From Beijerinckiaceae bacterium (GTDB lineage Bacteria > Pseudomonadota > Alphaproteobacteria > Rhizobiales > Beijerinckiaceae): a stretch of DNA of 43,395 nucleotides. Position 1 is the first letter of the stretch. Every line of letters starts with the position of its first letter. The translations under genes were made by a program, and so were the position numbers. This document shows, one piece after another, positions 1 through 9,350 of this stretch. A model generated the notes under the pieces. It saw only the letters and a program-made list of their open reading frames with translations, did not search any database and had not been told where the DNA came from. Where the stretch lies: positions 1-43,395 of the forward strand of contig JARLIW010000074.1 in assembly GCA_031291515.1 (NCBI GenBank), given 5' to 3'.

Positions 1-569
1 CAGCCCCAGCCGGGTTTCATCCCGTCCCAGTCGGTTTTTTGCACCATGTCGTTGGGAAAGGCCTTGGCCCAAGTCGCCTCCCAGGTTTCGGCCAGGATCA
101 GCATGGCGGCTTTGAAGGTGGGGAAGCTGACGAGGGGGTTTTCCTTATAATTGTCGTCCGTAATGCTAAATTCCGCGCTGTTGGCAGCGAACGACTTACA
201 TGGCCACGAATCCCCATCGTAAACGGCGACGGATGTAAACGGACCATCGGGTTTCGTCTCGATAGAAACCGGCATTGCGTAGCCTAAGCTCGGGTCCGGG
301 TCGGTTGTGTCGTCTTCGCGGCGCATATTTTCCTCGATGGCTTCAACCATCCACGGACGGACTTCGATGAGCGGCGTACGGCCATACTCGCCCTCCGATT
401 CAAACGACTCTTCGACATTGGACCAGACCCAGCCGTCGAGAAGAGGATCGACGCGGCGCAACTGATCAATCGTATCGAGGAAGCGCGGTGCCAGCTTTCT
501 TGGGGTTGCCGCACGCACGCCCCAATAACACCAGACTTGATGCTCTATTCTACGAATATACTCCGTCAT
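1..569 (-). CDS. Imm52-like immunity protein (C-terminus truncated by window edge)
   Basis: Manual reverse-strand translation from ATG at 569 is open to position 1: MTEYIRRIEHQVWCYWGVRAATPRKLAPRFLDTIDQLRRVDPLLDGWVW...LGYAMPVSIETKPDGPFTSVAVYDGDSW...FPTFKAAMLILAETWEATWAKAFPND... YWGxR start and W-rich C-terminus recall Imm52; lies directly downstream of a Tox-REase-5-like gene, overlapping it by ~20 nt. Absent from the ORF track because no stop codon is in the window. Confidence 0.72.
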   Translation of the reverse strand, partial: MTEYIRRIEHQVWCYWGVRAATPRKLAPRFLDTIDQLRRVDPLLDGWVWSNVEESFESEGEYGRTPLIEVRPWMVEAIEENMRREDDTTDPDPSLGYAMPVSIETKPDGPFTSVAVYDGDSWPCKSFAANSAEFSITDDNYKENPLVSFPTFKAAMLILAETWEATWAKAFPNDMVQKTDWDGMKPGWG

Positions 570-1338
570 GTCCACGTCCCATGCTTGAAATTTTGAATTT
601 TTTAGGATTGGGATAAGGTAAATAATGAACACCTATTTTGTCGCTTAGGCCCTTACTTTCGAAGATTTGCTTTGTAAAATCGTAATATCCTTTGTCGCGG
701 AGATACCATCTGCCCTTTCGCGACGAGCCCATCGCCTTGATCTGCCTCATAGCTTGTTCAAGAAATTTTGCGGCAATTCTTTTACTGCCTTCTTTGCCGT
801 ATAGGAAGCCCGACGTATTTGATTTCGCCTCGATCATGTCACCATTCAGTTCGTCACAATCATCATACCAGACACGGCCAGTTGGAGTCTCGGCTGGGAG
901 TGCAATGGTCAGCTCGGGGGGCATCTGCGGAAAACGTTGCCCATTAACGTGGTCCCGAACGAATTGCTGATATTCGGACGCCATGGGATCCGCGCTACCG
1001 CCCCGCTCCGGAACAGGGTCGAGGCACAGTTTCGGGCCAGTGCGTGGCTGGACACCGCCTCCACCTCCGCCCCAAGGCGGATTTTCGCTGGTGCCAGACC
1101 GCTTCGGCTGATCGAGTGTCGCGAGCACGTCGGGGTCGAGCATCACGATGCCGTCGCCCAGGTGCTGGGCGATCATGACGCCGCTTTCGACTTCGCGGTA
1201 GATCCCGCCCTGTCCGAGCAAGGCGACGACGGGGCGATACGCGCCGGTGCCGCTGGCATCGATCGTCAGCGTGCCGCTCTCGTTATTCGCCTCGTAGCGA
1301 CCGCCGGGCTGGCCCGGCAACTCGCCCCGCGAGATCAC
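550..1338 (-). CDS. Polymorphic toxin C-terminal module, Tox-REase-5-like nuclease
   Basis: C-terminal region WYDDCDELNGDMIEAKSNTSGFLYGKEGSKRIAAKFLEQAMRQIKAMGSSRKGRWYLRD has a D...EAK restriction-endonuclease-fold signature; Pro/Gly-rich linker (NPPWGGGGGGVQPRTGP) separates it from the N-terminal part. GTG start; open in frame back to the ligA stop codon. Confidence 0.65.
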   Translation of the reverse strand: MISRGELPGQPGGRYEANNESGTLTIDASGTGAYRPVVALLGQGGIYREVESGVMIAQHLGDGIVMLDPDVLATLDQPKRSGTSENPPWGGGGGGVQPRTGPKLCLDPVPERGGSADPMASEYQQFVRDHVNGQRFPQMPPELTIALPAETPTGRVWYDDCDELNGDMIEAKSNTSGFLYGKEGSKRIAAKFLEQAMRQIKAMGSSRKGRWYLRDKGYYDFTKQIFESKGLSDKIGVHYLPYPNPKKFKISSMGRGHDGVYS

Positions 1339-1434
1339 GCCGTCGTTGGGCGACGGGATGAAAAGCGTACGAAACGTTTCGACGCCAATGACGCCGACGA
1401 CCCCGCCCGCGTTTCGCGGCCATCCTCTTCCCGC

Positions 1435-3540
<2,106 letters not shown>

Positions 3541-3593
3541 TCATGGAGACGGTCTCGCCGAACATCTCCTCGCGCGCAAAAAGAGAGCGTTTT

Positions 3594-4073
3594 ATGCCTT
3601 CAATCTATGATTTTTCGCCCGCGCGGCTTGATGGAACAAAAGAGCCGCTCTCGACCTACAAAAACGAGGTGCTTCTGATCGTCAATACCGCGAGCAAATG
3701 CGGCTTCACGTCGCAATATGAGGGGCTTGAGGCGCTGCAGCGAACTTATGCCGGCCGGGGGTTTTCCGTGCTCGGCTTTCCCTGCAACCAGTTCGGCGGT
3801 CAAGAGCCTGGAAGCGCGGAGGATATCGCGAGCTTCTGCAAGCTGACCTACGACGTCGGCTTTCCGCTGTTCGCCAAGATCGAGGTGAACGGCGAGGGCG
3901 CCGACCCGCTCTACAAATATCTCAAGGCCGCGAAGCCGGGCGTCCTCGGGATCGAAGCGATCAAGTGGAATTTTACGAAATTCCTGATCGACCGGCAGGG
4001 CCAGGTCGTCGAGCGTTACGCGCCGACGACCACGCCGTCCGCGCTCGCGGGGCCGATCGAAGCGCTGTTATAG
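3594..4073 (+). CDS. Glutathione peroxidase (Cys-type)
   Basis: MPSIYDFSPARLDG...LLIVNTASKCGFTSQYEGLEAL...LGFPCNQFGGQEPGS...IKWNFTKFLID; internal ATG at 3594 preferred over the ORF-track start at 3510. Confidence 0.93.
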   Translation: MPSIYDFSPARLDGTKEPLSTYKNEVLLIVNTASKCGFTSQYEGLEALQRTYAGRGFSVLGFPCNQFGGQEPGSAEDIASFCKLTYDVGFPLFAKIEVNGEGADPLYKYLKAAKPGVLGIEAIKWNFTKFLIDRQGQVVERYAPTTTPSALAGPIEALL

Positions 4074-4077
4074 TGGT

Positions 4078-4353
4078 TTACCGCAGGTCCGGCAGAATCG
4101 GGTTCCAGAGATAGCTGTGGCCCGTTTCGTCTTGCGTCAGCTTCTCCATATGCGCCTTGGCCTTGCGGCAGACGGCGTAGTCGTGGGTGCCGGGCTTGAG
4201 CCCATAGGAGCGGCAGCTCGCATCGTCCGCCGGAAAGGCGCTGGGGGCCAGATTGCAATCGGCGTGGGCGACTCCGATGATTTCGAGGAGACAGCCGTCG
4301 GCGCGGCAGGTCGTCGAAATCAGAACGAGGACGAGGGCAGCTACCAAGCGCAT
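4078..4353 (-). CDS. Small secreted Cys-containing hypothetical protein
   Basis: Likely start MRLVAALVLVLISTTCRADG (signal peptide), mature part with four Cys, YGLKPGTHDYAVCR motif seen in small alphaproteobacterial exported proteins. Confidence 0.6.
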   Translation of the reverse strand: MRLVAALVLVLISTTCRADGCLLEIIGVAHADCNLAPSAFPADDASCRSYGLKPGTHDYAVCRKAKAHMEKLTQDETGHSYLWNPILPDLR

Positions 4354-4363
4354 CGCAACCTCC

Positions 4364-4789
4364 TTATTTTGCGTTTTTCGCCAGCCACGCCTTGAGCAGG
4401 GCGGTCTCTTTATCTTGCGCGGCAATGATCTGCGTTGCCAGCGCTTTCAACTCGGGATCCTTGCCAAATTGCAGCTCGGCCTTGGCGAGGTCGATCGAGG
4501 CTTGATCGTGGGGCAGCAGAAAGCGCGCGAAATCGCTGTCCGTGTCGCCCGAGGGCATGCTCTGATGCATCCCGATCATCTCGCCCTTCATCGCTTGCAG
4601 AAAGGCGACATCGGCGGGATTTTCGCCATTGTCGACCGGCGCGGCGAAGCAAGGCGGCGCCAGCATTAAAACGGCGGCGGCGATGAGCAAGCGAGGACGG
4701 GTCAAAAGCGGCTCCAGGGCGTCCCGGCGGGAGGGCCGGCGGGTTTTCCTACAGCATGGGGCTGCGGAGGGGAAGCCGCCGCCCCTCAA
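4364..4789 (-). CDS. DUF305-family protein (exported); exact start uncertain
   Basis: Hydrophobic segment LLIAAAVLMLAPPCFA then DVAFLQAMKGEMIGMHQSM...DFARFLLPHDQASIDLAKAELQFGKDPELKALATQIIAAQDKE, DUF305 pattern. Confidence 0.85.
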   Translation of the reverse strand: MRGGGFPSAAPCCRKTRRPSRRDALEPLLTRPRLLIAAAVLMLAPPCFAAPVDNGENPADVAFLQAMKGEMIGMHQSMPSGDTDSDFARFLLPHDQASIDLAKAELQFGKDPELKALATQIIAAQDKETALLKAWLAKNAK

Positions 4790-5331
4790 AACACCGCCGC
4801 CCCCCTCGCGTTGAGCGCCGCCGAGACCTGGTCCAGCGCCCTCGCCCGCAGCTTATAGAATGTCGCGGGCGCCCAGCCTTTTTCGCGGCACAGGGCGCGC
4901 ACCGAGCGGTTGCGGGCGGCGCGGATCGCCCACAGGCTCGTCACCAGCGCGAGGCCGCTGTCGAGCGCGCGCAAATCGCGCAACCATTCGAGCGCATCGT
5001 CCATCCGGCCGATTTCGACGCCGGTCGGCCGCAACAGCGCGCGATTGCGGCGCTCCATGCGCTCGCGCTTTTCGCTGTCCGGCAGTTCGGCCTGGGCCAA
5101 TTGGTCGGCCCATTCGACTTTGTGGCGCGGCCAGTGTTGGCCCGGCGCGCGCGGTCCTCGGACGCCGGGCATGCGATCGAGCGTCGCGAAAGCCTCGACG
5201 AGACGTTTGGCGACATGGTCCGGCGTCCAGCTCACGGGCAGGGGCGCCGGGTCGAAGAGGGAGGCGGGGAGAGCGGGGTCCTCGGCCAGATCAGGGTTCA
5301 GGTCCATGTTCATGTTCATGTCAGAACCCAT
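4786..5331 (-). CDS. DUF6362-like phage-associated HTH protein
   Basis: WTPDHVAKRLVEAFATLDRMPGVRGPRAPGQHWP...C-terminal HTH-like RSVRALCREKGWAPATFYKLRARALDQVSAALN. Confidence 0.6.
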   Translation of the reverse strand: MGSDMNMNMDLNPDLAEDPALPASLFDPAPLPVSWTPDHVAKRLVEAFATLDRMPGVRGPRAPGQHWPRHKVEWADQLAQAELPDSEKRERMERRNRALLRPTGVEIGRMDDALEWLRDLRALDSGLALVTSLWAIRAARNRSVRALCREKGWAPATFYKLRARALDQVSAALNARGAAVF

Positions 5332-5662
5332 CGTCGAGAATGTTTTCGATCAGCCCCTCGTCCTCGGCGGCGGTGACGAGCAGCACCCGGATCAGCCCTT
5401 CGCGCGTCAGGCCGCGTTTGGCGGCGGCGGCATCGTAAAGCTCTCCGGCTTCGGGCGGCAGGCGGAACGTGCCGACGGGCGCGTCGCGGAAGGCAAGGCC
5501 GAAGCGTTGTGCCTGGCGATGCACGTTGTTGGGGGTCGAGGCGATCAGGGGATCGCCCGCGATTCTCTTGGCGTCCATGCCTTGGCCGATGAGAAAGCCG
5601 AGGCGGGCGATGCGCTCGTTGGACCAACGAGTCTTGGGAGGGAGGGTGTGATGTGTGCTCAT
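5321..5662 (-). CDS. Small putative DNA-binding protein, possibly GcrA-like wHTH
   Basis: MSTHHTLPPKTRWSNERIARLGFLIGQGMDAKRIAGDPLIASTPNNVHRQAQRFGL; WxxERxxxL...G..A..IA...N.V.....GL pattern. Overlaps the start of the downstream DUF6362-like ORF (coupled). Start chosen at internal ATG 5662. Confidence 0.45.
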   Translation of the reverse strand: MSTHHTLPPKTRWSNERIARLGFLIGQGMDAKRIAGDPLIASTPNNVHRQAQRFGLAFRDAPVGTFRLPPEAGELYDAAAAKRGLTREGLIRVLLVTAAEDEGLIENILDDGF

Positions 5663-5674
5663 GCCGCGATATTC

Positions 5675-5744
5675 GGTAAAATTACCTCGCTTGTCAACGG
5701 TTATTTTACCGGATGCGCCGGGGACCATTTTCGGTTATTCTACC
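5675..5744. promoter_or_regulatory. Operator cluster 1: three 12-bp GGTW-N4-WACC-type sites in the divergent promoter region
   Basis: GGTAAAATTACC (5675-5686), GGTTATTTTACC (5699-5710), GGTTATTCTACC (5733-5744), between the divergent 5662(-) and 5748(+) starts. Confidence 0.7.
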
Positions 5745-5747
5745 GCT

Positions 5748-6395
5748 ATGGACCTGCATGATGTCTTATCCCGTATCGAAAGCCGCCTCGAGGCCCTCGG
5801 TCTTTCGGCCAATCGCGCCTCGGCCTTGGCGAAAAAGCCGGATGCGATCCGCAATTTGAAGCGCGCCGTGCAAGGCGGCGAGCGGCGCGGCGTCACGACG
5901 GAAACCCTGGCCGCTCTCGCGCCGGTGCTCAAGACCACGGCGGCCTGGTTGCTCGAGGGCGTCGGGGATCAAGAAGCCAAGGCGCCCGTCCGCGTCGTCG
6001 GGCGCATCGGCGCGGGCGCCGAAATCTTGCCGGAATTCGAGCAAATTCCGCCCGAGGGCCTGTTCGAAATCGAGCTGGATTTTCCATTGCCGCCCGAATC
6101 CGTCGCTTTCGCGGTCGAGGGCGATTCGATGTGGCCGCGTTACGATTCCGGCGACATCGTGATTTGCGGCAAGCCCGAGGCCGACGCCAATGCCATTGCC
6201 GGCAGCGAGGCCGCCGTGCGAACCTCGGACGGCAAGCGTTATCTCAAGACCATCCGGCGCGGACCCGTGGCCGGAACCTTCGATCTCGAAAGTCACAATG
6301 CGCCGCCAATCCGGGGTGTGGGCATCGAATGGGCCGCTCGAATTCTGATGATCCTGCCGAGCAGCCAGTGGCGTCGCGCTCTCGCGCATAGGTAA
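5748..6395 (+). CDS. CI/C2-type phage repressor with S24 (LexA-like) peptidase domain
   Basis: N-terminal HTH (LSANRASALAKKPDAIRNLKRAVQGG...TTETLAALAPVLKTTAAWLLEG); cleavage-like Ala-Gly (RIGAGAEI), Ser in VEGDSMWPRYDSGD, Lys in GKRYLKTIRRG. Confidence 0.9.
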   Translation: MDLHDVLSRIESRLEALGLSANRASALAKKPDAIRNLKRAVQGGERRGVTTETLAALAPVLKTTAAWLLEGVGDQEAKAPVRVVGRIGAGAEILPEFEQIPPEGLFEIELDFPLPPESVAFAVEGDSMWPRYDSGDIVICGKPEADANAIAGSEAAVRTSDGKRYLKTIRRGPVAGTFDLESHNAPPIRGVGIEWAARILMILPSSQWRRALAHR

Positions 6396-6444
6396 GATTA
6401 CCAAAATCTAGCGGTATCCATACCTTGAATTAGGTATTTTTACC
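6391..6444. promoter_or_regulatory. Operator cluster 2: three 12-bp GGTA-N4-TACC sites upstream of ORF 6478
   Basis: GGTAAGATTACC (6391-6402), GGTATCCATACC (6413-6424), GGTATTTTTACC (6433-6444), same consensus as cluster 1. Confidence 0.7.
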
Positions 6445-6477
6445 TTATAGGGGTCGCGCTCCACCGGGAGCCGAGCC

Positions 6478-6798
6478 ATGATCACCGAAACCTATCTCCG
6501 CGACGATCCGTTCGCCGCCGCCGCGGCCCGCGCCGCCGCTCATATGATCAAGAGCCGCGCGCGCCAGTACCTCCGCCGTCCGCTGACTCTCGAGGCCCTC
6601 TATCCCGGGCTCTCCCACGCGGACCCCCAAAAGCTGATCGCCATATCGGCCCATTTGATCGAGCGCGAAAGCCGCTCGCCACGCCGCTGGTTTGCGTTCG
6701 GCGGCGAGGTCAATCTCGTGAACGCCAAAGCCGCCCACCTCGCCGGCCGCGCCTTGCGGCGTCAGGCCGCGGCTTCAGCCTCGCAAACGGCTCGATAG
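6478..6798 (+). CDS. Hypothetical protein downstream of operator cluster 2
   Basis: 106 aa, MITETYLRDDPFAAAAARAAAHMIKSRARQYLRRPLTLEALYPGLSH...; ATG start 34 bp after the operator cluster; no family recognised. Confidence 0.6.
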   Translation: MITETYLRDDPFAAAAARAAAHMIKSRARQYLRRPLTLEALYPGLSHADPQKLIAISAHLIERESRSPRRWFAFGGEVNLVNAKAAHLAGRALRRQAAASASQTAR

Positions 6799-6908
6799 AT
6801 CAATTTTTCGCATACCCTCGTTTGGCAGGCGAGTGTATCGTTCGCAGGAACCAAAACGAAGACGTTTTGTTCTCTCGTCCACGACGTGCGTGCCTTGCTG
6901 GAGGGATT

Positions 6909-8189
6909 ATGCGGCCAAATTATTTCTCGATGGATAGTCTTCCGCCGACGCGGCAAAAAACGGAATCCGTTCTTCTCGAGAGACTTTTGAAGACCCGCGC
7001 CTATTCGCTCGAACTCGCGGCGCCCTTGTCCGCCGAGGACCAAACGGTCCAGCCCAACGATGACGCCAGCCCCACCAAATGGCACCTTGCGCATGTCACG
7101 TGGTTTTTCGAAACCTTCCTCCTTAAGCCGTTCTGTCCCGGGTACCGGCTGTTCGACGAGCGCTTCCCGTTTTGCTTCAACTCCTATTATGAGGCCGAGG
7201 GCGCGCGCCAGCCGCGTGGAAGCCGGGGATTGTTGACCCGTCCCACGACGACCGAAGTGCTGGCCTATCGCGCTCATGTCGATGACGCCTTGCGGCGGTT
7301 TGTTGGCGGCGCGGCCATTAGCGACACCGTTGCGGATTTGATCGAGGTCGGGATCAATCATGAGCAACAGCATCAAGAACTTTTGCTGACGGACATTTTG
7401 AGTTTGTTCGCCGCGAGCCCGCTGCGCCCGGCCTATCGGCCGGCCCCCGCGACCCGCATGGCAAGCGACGCCGCGCCGTTGACGTTCACGTCCTTTGAGG
7501 GTGGCCTTTATCACATTGGTCACGATGGCGCGGGATTCGGTTTCGATAACGAGGGGCCGCGCCATCGTGCTTTTCTGCATCCCTTCCAAGTCGCCAACCG
7601 GCTCGTGACCAGCTCGGAATGGCTGGAGTTCATCGAAGCGGGCGGGTATCGCGATCCCAGTCTTTGGCTCGCCGACGGTTGGGCCACCGTGAAGACGCAA
7701 GGCTGGGCGGCGCCGCTTTATTGGGAATGGCGTGACGGGTCGTGGCATCACATGACTTTGAGCGGTTTGCACCCTATCGACCCTGCCGCGCCTGTGTCGC
7801 ACGTCAGTTACTATGAGGCCGATGCCTATGCCCGGTTTGCCGGTAAACGGCTTCCCACCGAATTCGAATGGGAGTTCGCGGCCCGCGAGCTCGGCGCGTC
7901 GGCCCCCACGGAGCAGACAGATCCCTTGACGCCGCGGGTCTCGGACGAAGGTCAGATGTTCGGGGTCGTCTGGCAATGGACGCAGAGCGCTTATCTGCCT
8001 TACCCCGGTTATCGCGCCGCGCCGGGCGCCATCGGCGAATATAATGGAAAGTTCATGTGCGGGCAGCATGTCCTGCGCGGCTCGTCTTGCGCGACGCCGG
8101 CCGGCCACGCCCGTCTCACCTACCGCAATTTCTTTTACCCTCACCAGCGCTGGCAATTTACCGGTCTGCGCCTCGCGAGTGACGCATGA
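6909..8189 (+). CDS. egtB: Ergothioneine biosynthesis sulfoxide synthase EgtB
   Basis: DinB-like N-terminus (SPTKWHLAHVTWFFETFLL, HEQQHQELLLTDIL) and FGE-sulfatase domain (PVSHVSYYEADAYARFAGKRLPTEFEWEFAAR...VLRGSSCATPAGHARLTYRNFFYPHQRWQFTGLRLA). Start at internal ATG 6909. Confidence 0.93.
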   Translation: MRPNYFSMDSLPPTRQKTESVLLERLLKTRAYSLELAAPLSAEDQTVQPNDDASPTKWHLAHVTWFFETFLLKPFCPGYRLFDERFPFCFNSYYEAEGARQPRGSRGLLTRPTTTEVLAYRAHVDDALRRFVGGAAISDTVADLIEVGINHEQQHQELLLTDILSLFAASPLRPAYRPAPATRMASDAAPLTFTSFEGGLYHIGHDGAGFGFDNEGPRHRAFLHPFQVANRLVTSSEWLEFIEAGGYRDPSLWLADGWATVKTQGWAAPLYWEWRDGSWHHMTLSGLHPIDPAAPVSHVSYYEADAYARFAGKRLPTEFEWEFAARELGASAPTEQTDPLTPRVSDEGQMFGVVWQWTQSAYLPYPGYRAAPGAIGEYNGKFMCGQHVLRGSSCATPAGHARLTYRNFFYPHQRWQFTGLRLASDA

Positions 8190-9154
8190 CCCACGAGCAT
8201 TCCGAATTTTACGGCAACGACAGCAAAGCCGCGCCGGCATTTGCCACGGCGGTCTTGGCGGGTTTGTCAAAGCAGCAAAAGACGCTTCCCTGCGAATTCT
8301 TTTACGACGCGCGCGGCAGCGAATTGTTCGAGGCGATCACCGCTCTGCCGGAATATTATCCGACGCGGACAGAAACCGCCATCTTGACGCAATATGCGCC
8401 AGAGATCGCCGCGGGTACGCCGCCAGGCGCAATTCTTGTCGAGTTTGGCTCTGGCTCCAGCGTGAAAACCGAGATTCTGCTCCGTGCCTTGAAAGGTTTG
8501 AGCGCCTATGTTCCAGTCGATGTTTCATCGAGCGCCTTGGCTCTCGCGCGCGATCGGCTGATCCGCCATTTTCCAGACCTTCGAGTTCATGGTGTCGAAG
8601 GTGATTTTCGCGCCGGTCTCACGCTCCCCGTGGAACTTTCGGGCAAACCGCGCCTTGGCTTTTTCCCTGGCTCGACGATCGGAAATTTCACGCCAATCAA
8701 GGCCGCGCGGCTGCTTCAGGTTTTCGCGCGCAATTTGGGGCATGGGGCTCGCCTGATCATCGGCGTCGATCTTTTGAAGGACGAAGGGCGGCTCGTGTCG
8801 GCTTACGATGATGCGGCCGGTGTCACGGCCGCTTTCAATCTCAATCTGCTCGAACGGGCCAATCGGGAGCTCGGCGCCGATTTCGATATTGCTGGCTTTG
8901 GACATAAGGCGATTTTCAACCGTTCTCTCGGCCGTATTGAAATGCACTTGGTGAGCCGAACGCGTCAAAGCGTGACCGTGTTAGGCCGATCGTTCGCGTT
9001 CGGGCCGGGCGAAACCATCCATACGGAAAATTCTCACAAATACACGGTCGCTGGATTTTACAATCTGACCCGTGGCGCGGGATGGATACCGACGCGCGTC
9101 TGGACCGACGCCGATGACCTATTCAGCGTGCACGAGCTCGTCCTTAAGGCTTGA
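8186..9154 (+). CDS. egtD: L-histidine N(alpha)-methyltransferase EgtD
   Basis: CEFFYDARGSELFEAITALPEYYPTRTE...LVEFGSGSSVKTEILLRAL...YVPVDVSS...FFPGSTIGNF...; ATGA overlap with egtB. Confidence 0.95.
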   Translation: MTHEHSEFYGNDSKAAPAFATAVLAGLSKQQKTLPCEFFYDARGSELFEAITALPEYYPTRTETAILTQYAPEIAAGTPPGAILVEFGSGSSVKTEILLRALKGLSAYVPVDVSSSALALARDRLIRHFPDLRVHGVEGDFRAGLTLPVELSGKPRLGFFPGSTIGNFTPIKAARLLQVFARNLGHGARLIIGVDLLKDEGRLVSAYDDAAGVTAAFNLNLLERANRELGADFDIAGFGHKAIFNRSLGRIEMHLVSRTRQSVTVLGRSFAFGPGETIHTENSHKYTVAGFYNLTRGAGWIPTRVWTDADDLFSVHELVLKA

Positions 9155-9258
9155 CCGGCGCGCGACCTCCGGCGCGTCGAGGACCCGTCCCGAAAAAGGC
9201 GAACCCTTTTTCGATCGAGGACATGTTCTAACTTCTTATAAAGAACCCGTTTTCTCGT

Positions 9259-9282
9259 CACTTGGATGATTCCGTCCAAGTG
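9259..9282. repeat. Perfect inverted repeat (8-bp stem, 8-nt loop), possible copy of a dispersed intergenic element
   Basis: CACTTGGA-TGATTCCG-TCCAAGTG. Confidence 0.5.
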
Positions 9283-9317
9283 CGGGGAAACCGGTCTCCT
9301 TGATAGAAACAAAAGTT

Positions 9318-9342
9318 TCCGCGCCGATCGAATCGGCGCGGA
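9318..9342 (-). terminator. Putative terminator for glgP
   Basis: Perfect 11-bp stem TCCGCGCCGAT-CGA-ATCGGCGCGGA followed on the minus strand by AACTTTTGTTTC (weak T tract), just past the glgP stop. Confidence 0.55.
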
Positions 9343-9350
9343 GCGCTGAC

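Noticed and set aside
5305-5331. Repeated ATG-containing hexamers (MNMNMDLN) at the start of the DUF6362-like ORF as an interesting repeat
   Set aside because: Only two or three imperfect hexamer copies; likely slippage in a non-conserved N-terminus, useful only as a caveat on the start codon.
6762-8270. 502-aa minus-strand ORF opposite egtB
   Set aside because: Antisense shadow of a well-supported EgtB; no recognisable domain.
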